Below are positions 42,049 to 50,369 of a DNA stretch of 64,000 nt, one piece after another. The stretch is from Paractinoplanes bogorensis (lineage in GTDB: Bacteria; Actinomycetota; Actinomycetes; Mycobacteriales; Micromonosporaceae), in NCBI RefSeq assembly GCF_018829635.1, contig NZ_JAHKKG010000008.1, positions 124,001 through 188,000 on the forward strand. Direction: 5' to 3'. Both the position numbers and the translations under genes were made by a program. Under the pieces are notes generated by a model, which was not told the DNA's origin, searched no databases, and saw nothing but the letters and a program-made list of their open reading frames with translations. Each line of letters opens with the position of its first letter. Position 1 is the stretch's first letter.

Positions 42049-42166
42049 ACCAGATCAGACCGCCGAGCAGCAGCCATCCGTCGAGCCACAAGATGGTCGG
42101 GTCTCCCAGCCAGGCGCTGACCGCGATGATCCCGAAAAAGACGAGCGTGAATCCGAGGCATCCCAT
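42011..42166 (-). CDS. Small two-TM membrane protein
   Basis: This 51-residue protein has two hydrophobic helices (about 2-20 and 26-43) joined by GDPTILWLDG and a short basic tail. The ATG at 42166 has a G-rich sequence upstream. The family is not recognised. Such short two-helix proteins are common in actinobacterial genomes. The coding call rests on composition. Confidence 0.5.
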   Translation of the reverse strand: MGCLGFTLVFFGIIAVSAWLGDPTILWLDGWLLLGGLIWFIVRSSGPYQRS

Positions 42167-42270
42167 CGCCCCAGCGTCGACGCGCGATGTTGACCGCGGT
42201 ATCAGGCGATCCGAGCCACCCGGCAACGAATAGTACGAGCCGATCCGGCAACGGGAGAGCTGCCGGCAAG

Positions 42271-42648
42271 CTAGAGGTCGGACGGATACAACCTGACGTC
42301 CTGGTGCGGCACGTAGATCTGCACCCAGGCGGCGTCCGCCTCGGCCGGCGGCGGATCCGCGAAGTCCAGGAGAATCAAAGACCCGTCCAGGTCCAGGACG
42401 CCGGCACCATCAGGAGTCAGCCTCAAGCGCCCGCGCAAGATCACGCAATGGCCACCCGTCAAGATCGCCGGTCCGGGACCGTCGGCGGGCTTCGCGCTCA
42501 GGCCCCAACTGATCTTCATGTCGATCGTCCACTCGACGTGATACGGCCCGGGGACAGTATCCGGCGCGCCGCACCACGGCACCGCTGTCCGGCCCACCGG
42601 TGTATGGACCTGGGCTATCGGAAATGGACTCCAGCCGAACCGGCGCAT
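42271..42648 (-). CDS. Hypothetical protein
   Basis: This 125-residue protein has a beta-rich pattern (VLDLDGSLILLDFADPP; VQIYVPHQDVRLYPSDL) and several Trp. The ATG at 42648 follows GAGGTTGAGAAG. The family is not recognised. It is downstream of the Ser/Thr kinase gene on the same strand, 89 bp away, and could be co-transcribed. Confidence 0.6.
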   Translation of the reverse strand: MRRFGWSPFPIAQVHTPVGRTAVPWCGAPDTVPGPYHVEWTIDMKISWGLSAKPADGPGPAILTGGHCVILRGRLRLTPDGAGVLDLDGSLILLDFADPPPAEADAAWVQIYVPHQDVRLYPSDL

Positions 42649-42737
42649 CTTCTCAACCTCGACCAGCACTCCTGGATCATGCCCGTTGCCGATCGACCGT
42701 GTTCGGCTTCGCCGCCCCGAAGAGCTGTCTGGCCGGG

Positions 42738-44105
42738 TCAGCGCTTTGTCATGGATGCTCGGGCGGTGTACTTGCCGTTGGCCGGTTTGTAGTCGAGCAG
42801 CATGGTGGTCGGGCCGGTCGGCCAGAGGACGATGGTGCCCACGGCGGTGCACGGGCCGTCGGTGATGCGTTCGGTCAGGGCGATCTTCTCGGTGGTTCGT
42901 TCGGTCACGGTCACCGTTCCCGAGCAGCCCAGGCGTGGGTAGCGGATGGTGCCGCGGTCGGCGTCCAGGGCGAACGTCAGGTGTACGGGTTCGGCGCTGC
43001 CGAAGCTCTGCTGCAGCTCCCCGACCCATTCGGCGGCCGCGGGTGCCGGCGCTGACGATGACGGTGGCGGCGGCGGCGATGCGACGGTCGAGCGGCGCTC
43101 CGTGAGGAAGGGAAAGGCCGCACCGCCTAGCAGGGCGACTATGACAGCTGCCGCCAAGATCCAGCGGCGACGGCGTCTGCGCGGGACGGCATACCGCGAA
43201 GTCACCCCGTCGACGGCGGCTTTCAGGACGGGCTGCTCCCGCAGCACGGTGGTGCCCGGCACGGCCGCTCCGGGCTGCAGCAGACGGTCGAGGATGTCGC
43301 GTGCGGCGGGGCGGCGGGCCGGGTCCTTGTCCAGGGCCTCGGCCACCAGGTCGCGCAGGGGGCCGTGCAGACCGTCGAGGTTGGGTTCCGCCGAGACGAT
43401 GCGGGCGGCCGTGGCCATCGGCGTACCGCCGTCGAACGGCTCGTGGCCCGTACCGGCCAGGGTGACGACGGCGCCCCACGAGAAGATGTCGGCCGACGGC
43501 TCGACGTCGTTGCCCAGCCGGGCGTCGAAACGTTCCGGAGCCATGTAGCCGATCGTGCCGACCAGCTGGTCCTCGGCGGTTAGCCGGCCGGCCGACTGCA
43601 GGGCGTGCGCGATGCCGAAGTCGATCACCTTGGGGCTGCCGGGTGGCAGCAGGACGTTGCGCGGCTTGAGGTCGCGGTGCACCACCCCGGCCCCGTGGAT
43701 GGCGGTCAGCGCCGTGGCCACGCCGATCGCCAGCGCGTGCAGGTTCGACGCGGTCAACGGGCCGTCCTGGTCGATCACCTCGGCCAGGGTCGGACCGTTC
43801 ACATATTCGACGACCAGGTACGGCGGGTCGTGGTCCGGGTCGGCGTCCAGCACCTCGGCGGTGCAGAACGGCGGCACCTGCCGAGCGCCGTCGATCTCGC
43901 GGCGGAACCGCTGGATGAACTCTGTGTCCCAGCCGAGATGACTGCGCACCACCTTGACGGCCACGCGGCGCTCGTGCGGGTCGGTGGCCAGGTAGACGGT
44001 GCCCATGCCGCCTTCGCCGAGACGACCGACGAGCCGGTACGAGCCGATGCTCTCCGGATCGTGCGGCAGCAGGGCCGCGACCTCGTGCCCCGGACGACTC
44101 GTCAC
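42738..44105 (-). CDS. Membrane Ser/Thr protein kinase (PknB type)
   Basis: This 455-residue protein has a complete Hanks-type kinase domain: GEGGMGTVYLA, VAVKVV, HRDLKPRNVLL, IDFGIA, and a GTIGYMAPE segment (residues about 18-270). After a juxtamembrane stretch there is one TM helix near 308-328 and a Pro/Ser-rich linker, then an outer domain of about 105 residues with two Cys. PASTA repeats are absent, so the ligand is unknown. The GTG start at 44105 has GGTGGGG upstream. Confidence 0.93.
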   Translation of the reverse strand: MTSRPGHEVAALLPHDPESIGSYRLVGRLGEGGMGTVYLATDPHERRVAVKVVRSHLGWDTEFIQRFRREIDGARQVPPFCTAEVLDADPDHDPPYLVVEYVNGPTLAEVIDQDGPLTASNLHALAIGVATALTAIHGAGVVHRDLKPRNVLLPPGSPKVIDFGIAHALQSAGRLTAEDQLVGTIGYMAPERFDARLGNDVEPSADIFSWGAVVTLAGTGHEPFDGGTPMATAARIVSAEPNLDGLHGPLRDLVAEALDKDPARRPAARDILDRLLQPGAAVPGTTVLREQPVLKAAVDGVTSRYAVPRRRRRRWILAAAVIVALLGGAAFPFLTERRSTVASPPPPPSSSAPAPAAAEWVGELQQSFGSAEPVHLTFALDADRGTIRYPRLGCSGTVTVTERTTEKIALTERITDGPCTAVGTIVLWPTGPTTMLLDYKPANGKYTARASMTKR

Positions 44106-44170
44106 CGTAACCCCACCACACCCGTCGATACGCCGACCAACAAGGTACAGGCCGGCGCCGACGGCCACGG

Positions 44171-44578
44171 CTACTGCCCGGGCGCCCGGGCCGGGCTGTT
44201 GTGGTAGGCCGCGATCAGCCACCGGCCGTCCCGCTTCTCGAAGACCCAGGTCGCGTAGACCTTGCCGGTGTCCGGGACCTCGGTCTGGCCGGCGAACAGG
44301 ATGCCGGACTCGCTCACGACGATCGCCGCGCCGGGGCCGAGGAACCGGATGCTGAGTTGCTGGTTGGCGGTCGAGCTGCCCTTGAGCGGTCCCGCGAAGG
44401 ACCGGGCCATGTTGTCGCGGATCACGTCCCGGCCGGCGCGCAGCGAGCCGGGCATGATCGCGGTCGCGTCCGCGGTGTAGTCGGCGACCATGCCGTCGGC
44501 GTCGCCGGCCGCCCACGCCTTGTACGAGCTGTCCAGGACGGCCTGGATGGCGGTCTCGTCGTCCGTACGGTCTGACAT
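44171..44578 (-). CDS. SnoaL/DUF4440-like (SgcJ/EcaC family) protein
   Basis: This 135-residue NTF2-like fold has VLDSSYKAWAAGDADGMVAD, then YTADATAIMPG, and the closing ATWVFEKRDGRWLIAAYHNS, typical of SgcJ/EcaC-type proteins. Members bind small hydrophobic ligands or act on polyketides; the function here is unknown. The ATG is at 44578. A sigma factor with a C-terminal SnoaL domain lies next upstream on the same strand. Confidence 0.85.
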   Translation of the reverse strand: MSDRTDDETAIQAVLDSSYKAWAAGDADGMVADYTADATAIMPGSLRAGRDVIRDNMARSFAGPLKGSSTANQQLSIRFLGPGAAIVVSESGILFAGQTEVPDTGKVYATWVFEKRDGRWLIAAYHNSPARAPGQ

Positions 44579-44655
44579 CGGCCTCTCCCTTGTGCGCGGC
44601 CCGGCCGGGTTGTTCCGGCGAGCTCGCGACTACATACCGGGGAGGGGGCCGGAAC

Positions 44656-45615
44656 TCATCGCGTCAGATGGGAAGGAAGGTGGAAGGAGGCGAACACGTC
44701 GGCGTCCCGGAACACCGTGTTCCGGCTGATGCCCTTTGTCGTGACGGTGAAGACCTGCAGCGTGTGCAACTCGAACGCGCCGTCCGGCCCGCGGTTGTAG
44801 GCGGCGAACCCCGGTTGTGCGTTGGCGCCGAGCGGCCGGAAACGCCAGTCGTGGCCGTTCTTGGCGAAGACCCAGTCCATGAAGACGCCGTAGTTCTCGC
44901 GCCCGGTGAACCAGTTGACCATCGGGGGCATCTCCATGCGGACGTCGTCGGTGAGCAGTCGTTTGAGACCCTCGACGTCGGCGTTCTCGAATGCCCGCAT
45001 GTATTTGTCGACCCAGGCGCGTTGCTCGGCCTCGGACGGTTCGTCGACCTGGTCCGGCCGAACCTCCGTCTCCCGGAGCCGCGCCCGGGCCCGTTGCAGG
45101 GAACTGTTGACCGAGGCGGTCGTGGTGCTCAGAATGCCGGCCGCCTCGGCCGCGGAGAAGTCGAGCACCTCACGCAGGATCAACACCGCGCGCTGCCGGG
45201 CGGAGAGGTGCTGAAGGGCGGCCACGAAGGCGAGCCGGAGACTTGCGCGGTCGACGGTGACCGTCTGCGGATCGACCGGGCCGAGCAGGGCGTCGGGAAG
45301 CGGTTGGAGCCAGGTGACCTCGCCGCCGTGGACGAACGGCCGGCGCGGGTCGCTCTCGGCGACCAGGCCGGAGGGCAATGGCCGGCGGCTGCGGCTCTCG
45401 AGCGCGGTGAGGCAGGCGTTGGTGGCGATGCGGTACAGCCATGTTCGCAGGGAACTGCGGCTCTCGTCGTAGGTGTCCCTCGCCCGCCAGGCTCGCAGGC
45501 AGGTCTCTTGGACCAGGTCTTCCGCGTCGTGGACCGAGCCGAGCATCCGGTAGCAGTGCGCCAGCAGTTCCGGCCGGTACGGATCGATCCGCCGTTCGAA
45601 GTCCGCCACCGTCAC
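44656..45615 (-). CDS. Sigma-70 family factor with C-terminal SnoaL-like domain (SigG/TIGR02960-like)
   Basis: This 319-residue protein has region 2 (LLAHCYRMLGSVHDAEDLVQ, ETCLRAWRA), region 4 (LSARQRAVLILREVLDFSAA, STTTASVNSSLQRARARL), and an NTF2/SnoaL-like C-terminal domain of about 120 residues (YMRAFENADVEGLKRLLTDD, VRMEMPPMVNWFTGRE). This length and layout match the SigG-type group, whose C-terminal domain modulates activity and replaces a separate anti-sigma factor. The GTG at 45615 starts it; a second GTG at 45609 is possible. It is divergent from the DNA ligase. Confidence 0.9.
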   Translation of the reverse strand: MTVADFERRIDPYRPELLAHCYRMLGSVHDAEDLVQETCLRAWRARDTYDESRSSLRTWLYRIATNACLTALESRSRRPLPSGLVAESDPRRPFVHGGEVTWLQPLPDALLGPVDPQTVTVDRASLRLAFVAALQHLSARQRAVLILREVLDFSAAEAAGILSTTTASVNSSLQRARARLRETEVRPDQVDEPSEAEQRAWVDKYMRAFENADVEGLKRLLTDDVRMEMPPMVNWFTGRENYGVFMDWVFAKNGHDWRFRPLGANAQPGFAAYNRGPDGAFELHTLQVFTVTTKGISRNTVFRDADVFASFHLPSHLTR

Positions 45616-45686
45616 ACCCTAAATGAGAACAACACCGATGTAGTTAGGTGATCTTTCCGTGTTCCGGTTGTCAGGACCCGGGAGAT

Positions 45687-45711
45687 CGTGATCACTGGGG
45701 AGGTGATCACG
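45687..45711. promoter_or_regulatory. Perfect inverted repeat over the ligase start
   Basis: CGTGATCAC (45687-45695) and GTGATCACG (45703-45711) are perfect inverted arms with a 7-base loop that holds GGGGAG. The left arm contains the GTG start codon of the ligase. A binding site or an mRNA hairpin over the start are both possible. Confidence 0.45.
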
Positions 45712-46860
45712 GCGCCGATGCTTGCCGCGGCCGGGGCGATTCCGGCCGGTCCGGGCTGGGCGTTCGAGTTCAAGTACGACGGCGTGCGCGCGCTCACGAC
45801 CGTACGGGGAAACGGGGTTGAGGCTTTTTCCCGCAACCTCAACGCGATCACCGGCAGTTATCCCGAGCTGAGGGAATTGCCCCGTTTGCTGAACCGGCGC
45901 GACGCCGTTCTCGACGGGGAGATCGTGGCCCTGGAAGCGGAGCGCCCGTCGTTCGCGCTGCTGCAGCAGCGCATGCACGTGTCGGCGCCGAGTGCGACCC
46001 TGGTCAAAGCGGTTCCGGTGCTCTATTACGTGTTCGATCTGCTCGCGCTCGACGGCGAGGATCTGACTTCCCGCCCGTACGCGACCAGGCGTGCGATGTT
46101 ATCCGAGCTGGGTCTCGTGGGGGAGCATGTGCGGGTGCCGGCCCAGTTCCCGCACGCCGACGGGCACACCGTGCTGCGTGCGGCCGAGCTCGCCGGTCTC
46201 GAGGGCGTGGTGGCCAAGCGGCTCGACTCGCCGTACCGCCCGGGCAAACGCTCGGCCGACTGGACCAAGATCCCGCTCGTCAAGACGCAGGAGGTGCTGG
46301 TCATCGGCTGGAAGCCGGGGTCGGGACGCCGCGCCGGCACGATCGGCTCGCTGCTGGTGGCCGTGCACGACCACGACGACCGGCTGGTGTTCGCGGGGCA
46401 CGTGGGCAGCGGCTTCTCCGACGCGGCGTTGAGCCATCTGCAGGGTGAGATCCAGAAGATCACCCGGGCCGCCCCGCCGGTCGAGGGGGTGCCGCGTGAG
46501 CAGGCCCGGCACGCGTACTGGGTCGAGCCGTGCCTGATCGGGGAGGTCGCGTTCCGCAACTGGACCCCGGACGGGCGGCTGCGGCACCCGTCGTGGCGGG
46601 GGCTGCGCAACGACCGTACGGCGTCCTCGGTCCGGCGCGGCCCCGCCCCGATACCCTTGCCGTCGCAGGGCACGGTCGTCGGTGCGATGCAGACCCGGGA
46701 CGGACAGTGGCGGGTCGAGGCCGTCCGGCGCGGCAAACAGGACTTCTATCGCCTGATCCACGGCGACAACATCATCGACGGCCTGGCCATCGCCACCGTG
46801 GAACGGCTGCTGGACGAGGCCGGCGTGCACCTGGCCGACCTCGTCGACGGCGCTGCCTAG
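45688..46860 (+). CDS. ATP-dependent DNA ligase (LigD ligase-domain type)
   Basis: This 390-residue protein has ligase motif I EFKYDGVRA with the nucleotide-accepting Lys at 29, motif III-like YYVFDLLALDG, motif IV EGVVAKRLDSPY and motif V-like DWTKIPLVK, then an OB-fold (WKPGSGRRAGTIGSLLVAV). About 60 residues with no recognised domain follow (QWRVEAVRRGKQDFYRLIHG). It acts in end joining or gap repair, with no Ku or polymerase gene alongside. The GTG at 45688 has GGGAG upstream. Its TAG shares CTAG with the convergent sigma gene stop. Confidence 0.92.
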   Translation: MITGEVITAPMLAAAGAIPAGPGWAFEFKYDGVRALTTVRGNGVEAFSRNLNAITGSYPELRELPRLLNRRDAVLDGEIVALEAERPSFALLQQRMHVSAPSATLVKAVPVLYYVFDLLALDGEDLTSRPYATRRAMLSELGLVGEHVRVPAQFPHADGHTVLRAAELAGLEGVVAKRLDSPYRPGKRSADWTKIPLVKTQEVLVIGWKPGSGRRAGTIGSLLVAVHDHDDRLVFAGHVGSGFSDAALSHLQGEIQKITRAAPPVEGVPREQARHAYWVEPCLIGEVAFRNWTPDGRLRHPSWRGLRNDRTASSVRRGPAPIPLPSQGTVVGAMQTRDGQWRVEAVRRGKQDFYRLIHGDNIIDGLAIATVERLLDEAGVHLADLVDGAA

Positions 46861-47588
46861 GATTGCAGAAGCAGCCGCAGTCGTTGCAGCGCCTTGGCCA
46901 GCAGCCGCGACACGTGCATCTGCGAGATGCCGAGCTGCTGCGCGATCTCGTTCTGGGTGCGGTTGCCGTAGAACCGCATCGACAGGATCTTCTGCTCCCG
47001 CTCGCTGAGGCTGGCGATCGCCGGGCCCAGCGCGATCCGCAGCTCGGTCAGTTCGAAACCGTGGTCGTCGGCGCCGAGGGTGTCGCCCAGTTCCTGGTGG
47101 CCCTCGTCGTGGACCGGGCTGGACAGGCTGGTCGTGCTGTAGGCGCGGGCGCCTTCCAGGCCCTCGAGGACGTCTTCCTCGCTGATGCCGAGCCGGGCGG
47201 CGATGTCGGCCACGGTGGGGGAGCGGCCGAGTGTCTGGGTCAGCGTGTGGTTGGCCGCGGTGATGGCCATCCGCAGTTCCTGCAGGCGGCGCGGCACCCG
47301 GATCGCCCACGCCCGGTCACGGAAGTGGCGCTTGAGCTCGCCCAGGATCGTCGGGATGGCGAACGCGGTGAAATCGTCGGCCCGCTCCGGATCGAAGCGG
47401 TCGACCGCCTTGATCAGCCCGACCATCGCCACCTGTTCGAGGTCGTCGGCCGGTTCGCCGCGGCCGAGGTAGCGGCGCGACAAATGGCGGGCGAGGGGCA
47501 GCCACGCTTCGATAGCCTGGCCGCGCCGGAGGGCCCGGGCGGGATCATCCGGCGCCGTGGTGGAAAAGACCGTGATCAGGTCGTGCAT
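46857..47588 (-). CDS. SigB/SigF/SigG-family RNA polymerase sigma factor
   Basis: This 243-residue sigma has regions 2 (RYLGRGEPADDLEQVAMVGL, IKAVDRFDPER), 3 (TVADIAARLGISEEDVLEGL) and 4 (LSEREQKILSMRFYGNRTQN, then EIAQQLGISQMHVSRLLAKA), the plan of the stress/sporulation SigF group. There is no region 1. The ATG at 47588 follows AAGGAG. No anti-sigma or anti-anti-sigma gene lies next to it, so partner proteins would be elsewhere. It ends tail to tail with the ligase, sharing CTAG. Confidence 0.93.
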   Translation of the reverse strand: MHDLITVFSTTAPDDPARALRRGQAIEAWLPLARHLSRRYLGRGEPADDLEQVAMVGLIKAVDRFDPERADDFTAFAIPTILGELKRHFRDRAWAIRVPRRLQELRMAITAANHTLTQTLGRSPTVADIAARLGISEEDVLEGLEGARAYSTTSLSSPVHDEGHQELGDTLGADDHGFELTELRIALGPAIASLSEREQKILSMRFYGNRTQNEIAQQLGISQMHVSRLLAKALQRLRLLLQS

Positions 47589-47669
47589 CAAGGAACTCCT
47601 TGACGTCAAGAGGTCCCCGCCTCCACCTGCCAACGTAGCCGTTCGTCCGGGCGGCCGCTAGCCGAAAGT

Positions 47670-48461
47670 ATGAGTGTGCGCATCGTTAGTGTGAACGCGT
47701 GGGGCGGCGCCCTGTTCGACGACCTGGCCGCGTGGCTGCCCACGGCCGGTGCCGACGTGCTGTGCCTGCAGGAAGTCACCCGTACGCCTGGTCTGCGCGG
47801 CTGGACCCGTTTCGCCGACACCGAACGGGACCTGCAGCAGCGGGCCGACCTCTATGACGACGTGCGCACCGCGCTGCCCCGTCATCAGCCGATCTTTCTG
47901 GCCAGTGATTCCGGCCCCGTTCACGACGATTCCGGCGCGCGTCATCGCCAGGATTTCGGCGTCGCCACATTTGTCGCCGAGCATCAGTCCGTCGTCGGCC
48001 TCGATTCCGCGTTCATCCACGGTTCCTTCGCCGACCACGACGAGTGGACGCCGTCGCCTCGACCCCGGAACGCGCTTGCCGTGCGTACGGGAAAAGTCTG
48101 CGTTGTTCAGGCTCACGGTCTGCGCGATGCGAAAGGCAAAACCGATTCCCCCGTACGCCGTGAGCAGGCGCTCAAATTAGCCGGACTGGTCCGCCGTATT
48201 CGCCGGCCCGGTGACCTCGTCATCGTGTGCGGTGACCTGAACCTGTTGCCGGACAGCGAGACGTTCACCATTCTGGCCGAGGAGGGGCTGACCGATCTGG
48301 TGGGTGCGGCCGATACCCGGACGTCGCGCTATCCCAAGCCCGTACGGCATGCCAATTATCTGCTGGTCTCCGATGTGGCCGCCGTCAAGCATTTCGAGAT
48401 CCTGGCCGCGCCCGAGGTGTCCGACCATCGCCCGCTGGTTCTCGACATCTATGCGAGATAG
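47670..48461 (+). CDS. Endonuclease/exonuclease/phosphatase family protein
   Basis: This 263-residue protein has the EEP fold: VRIVSVNAWGG, VLCLQEV (metal-binding Glu near 33), VIVCGDLNLLPDS and the closing SDHRPLVLDIYAR with the catalytic Asp-His. It could cleave nucleic acid or a phosphoester; the substrate cannot be told. There is no signal peptide, so it is cytoplasmic. The ATG at 47670 lacks a strong ribosome binding site. It is convergent with the hydrolase gene, overlapping by 13 bp. Confidence 0.9.
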   Translation: MSVRIVSVNAWGGALFDDLAAWLPTAGADVLCLQEVTRTPGLRGWTRFADTERDLQQRADLYDDVRTALPRHQPIFLASDSGPVHDDSGARHRQDFGVATFVAEHQSVVGLDSAFIHGSFADHDEWTPSPRPRNALAVRTGKVCVVQAHGLRDAKGKTDSPVRREQALKLAGLVRRIRRPGDLVIVCGDLNLLPDSETFTILAEEGLTDLVGAADTRTSRYPKPVRHANYLLVSDVAAVKHFEILAAPEVSDHRPLVLDIYAR

Positions 48462-49219
48462 AACGCACTCAGAACGGGACCGAGAACGGCCGGGTCGGCG
48501 ACATGGCCCTCGGCCGGGAGGGTTTCGCGCCGGGCGTCGGGCAGGGCGGCGGCGGTCGCTTCGGCCGCAGCATCGAAGAACTCCGCGACCGCGATGCCGG
48601 TGGTCAGCAGCGCCGGCTGCGACACCTTGGCCAGCCGGCCCGCGGGCGGCGGGCCGTCGTCGAGGCACGCCGCGTCGTAGCGCAGCGTCGGGGCGAGCGC
48701 CCGCAGCGCCGGCCACACCTCTGAGGCCTCGGCGTCCTCAGCGGAGGATCCGGCCAGCCGGATGAACAGCCGGAGCGCCTGATCCCAGTCGCCGGCGTCG
48801 AGCGCGACGTCGAGCTCGCGGCGGTACGCCTGCCAGGCGGCGATCACCGCGTCGCCCACCTGGTAGGGCACCTCGTGGACGGCGATCCGGTCGACCGGAA
48901 GCCCGGCCGCGGCCGCCTCGAACGCGAGCGCACCACCGGACGACGCCCCGAACAGGTGGGCCCGCCCGCCGACGGCGTCGATCACCGCGGCGAGATCCTC
49001 GATCTCCCGCTCGACGGCGTAGGGCTGGTTGTCGCCGCTGTCGCCACGGCCGCGCCGCCGGTAGTTCACCACGCCGAAGCGGCCGGCCAGGTGCTCGCCG
49101 AGCGGGATGTTCTCGGTGCCGTCGTCCAGGCCGCCCCCGACGAGCACCAGCGTCGGCCCGTCATCGCTGAGCCGGTCGTAGCCGATCGACGTGCCGTCGG
49201 CCGATGTCACATGTGGCAT
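48449..49219 (-). CDS. Alpha/beta hydrolase
   Basis: This 256-residue protein has the nucleophile elbow GASSGG (Ser near 93), an oxyanion-type LVGGGLDDG near 27, and a catalytic-His context PAEGHVADP near the C-terminus. It is a soluble esterase or lactonase-like enzyme of unknown substrate. The ATG at 49219 overlaps, on the opposite strand, the 5' part of a truncated HxlR-SCP2 gene. Confidence 0.9.
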   Translation of the reverse strand: MPHVTSADGTSIGYDRLSDDGPTLVLVGGGLDDGTENIPLGEHLAGRFGVVNYRRRGRGDSGDNQPYAVEREIEDLAAVIDAVGGRAHLFGASSGGALAFEAAAAGLPVDRIAVHEVPYQVGDAVIAAWQAYRRELDVALDAGDWDQALRLFIRLAGSSAEDAEASEVWPALRALAPTLRYDAACLDDGPPPAGRLAKVSQPALLTTGIAVAEFFDAAAEATAAALPDARRETLPAEGHVADPAVLGPVLSAFYLA

Positions 49220-49673
49220 CGATACGCTCTCTTGGTCTCTGACCGGCTTGATCTACTCGCTGACCGACCACGGCCGCGAACTCGAGCCGGTGCTGCTGGC
49301 GCTGGGACGCTGGGGCAGCCCGCTGTCGCCGCGCCCCGACTCGGCCGAGGAGCTCAGTCCCGACGCGCTGATCGTGGCCCTGCGAAACACCTTTGACGGC
49401 ACCGCTTCTCTGCGCGGCACTGTCCAACTGCGGCTGCCGGGCGACGCGTTCCTGCTCGAGGTCGGCCCGGAGGGGTTGGCGGCGACGCGGGGTGAGTCGG
49501 CGGCCGATGCCACGCTGACCTGCGCCGTGCGGACGGTCCAAGACCTCGTGTTCGATCGGCGGGCGCTGGACGACGCCGTCCGCAGCGGGGTCGCGAGTGT
49601 TGCGGGCGATCTGCGACTGCTGCGCCGGTTGCTGGCCGCATTCAACGACCACCGCGACCTCAGTAGCGTCTAA
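49191..49673 (+). pseudogene. HxlR-type regulator lacking its DNA-binding part, fused to an SCP2-like domain
   Basis: The frame encodes a 160-residue product. From about 49244 it reads IYSLTDHGRELEPVLLALG, the wing and C-terminal helix of HxlR regulators, followed by an SCP2-like sterol/lipid-binding domain (GTVQLRLPGDAFLLEVGPE). Intact members have about 65 more residues with the HTH in front. Here that DNA is occupied by the start of the hydrolase gene on the other strand. It is 5'-truncated, or a stand-alone ligand-binding protein if GTG 49191 is used. Confidence 0.7.
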
Positions 49674-49681
49674 GCAGGACG

Positions 49682-50275
49682 TCAGATCGGCGGCCAGTTG
49701 CGTAGGGCTGCATCAGCCACCAACTGCAGGACGTCGCGCTCGGTGCCGGCTGCGGCCTGCACCGCGATCCCGTTACCGATCGTCATCACGTACTTCGTCA
49801 GCAACGCCGGATCGGTCACCGCGGGCAGGTCGCCCTCGTCGATCGCCCGCTGGAACCGCGCGGTCAGGCCGGCGACGGTCTCGTCGCGCCAGGACGCCAG
49901 CAACTCGCGGATCACCTGCCCGTCCTCGCCGCCCAGCAGCGAGGCCCGCAGGCTCAGGCACCCGGCCGGATAGTCGGGCAGCGTCGCGCTGAGCACCGCC
50001 CCGCGCAAAAACGTCCCCGCCACCTGCTGCGCAGCCGGCTCGGCCAGGGCGGCCACCCCGTACGAGGCCGGTCCTTCGCTGTACCGCGCCAGCGCCTTGC
50101 GGAACAGCTCTTCCTTGTTGCCGAACGCCGCGTACATGCTCGTGCGGTTGATCCCCATGGCCCCGGTCAGATCGGCCAGGCTCGCGCCCTCGTAGCCGTG
50201 CGCCCAGAAGACCCGCATCGCCTTCTCGAGCGCCTCGTCGGCGTCGAAGCCCCGGGGCCGGCCTTGGGTTGTCAT
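49682..50275 (-). CDS. TetR-family transcriptional regulator
   Basis: This 197-residue protein has a TetR N-terminal HTH (EKAMRVFWAHGYEGASLADL, then GINRTSMYAAFGNKEELFRK) and a larger helical ligand-binding part with two Cys near 108. The ATG at 50275 starts it. It is divergent from an SDR oxidoreductase with a clear inverted-repeat operator between them (50293-50352), so it probably represses the SDR-lhgO pair and itself. Confidence 0.93.
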   Translation of the reverse strand: MTTQGRPRGFDADEALEKAMRVFWAHGYEGASLADLTGAMGINRTSMYAAFGNKEELFRKALARYSEGPASYGVAALAEPAAQQVAGTFLRGAVLSATLPDYPAGCLSLRASLLGGEDGQVIRELLASWRDETVAGLTARFQRAIDEGDLPAVTDPALLTKYVMTIGNGIAVQAAAGTERDVLQLVADAALRNWPPI

Positions 50276-50292
50276 GTGAGCGAGCTTACCAG

Positions 50293-50352
50293 TTCTGTAC
50301 CGATCGATTCTGAAGTGCTACCTTACTTCTGTACCAACTGATCGGTACAGAA
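50293..50352. promoter_or_regulatory. TetR operator region
   Basis: TTCTGTACC at 50327-50335 and GGTACAGAA at 50344-50352 are perfect inverted arms with an 8-bp spacer, and a further direct TTCTGTACC lies at 50293-50301. Together they fill the gap between the TetR gene and the SDR gene. The paired site lies next to the SDR ribosome binding site. Confidence 0.85.
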
Positions 50353-50369
50353 ATAGGAAGGGTAGAGCC

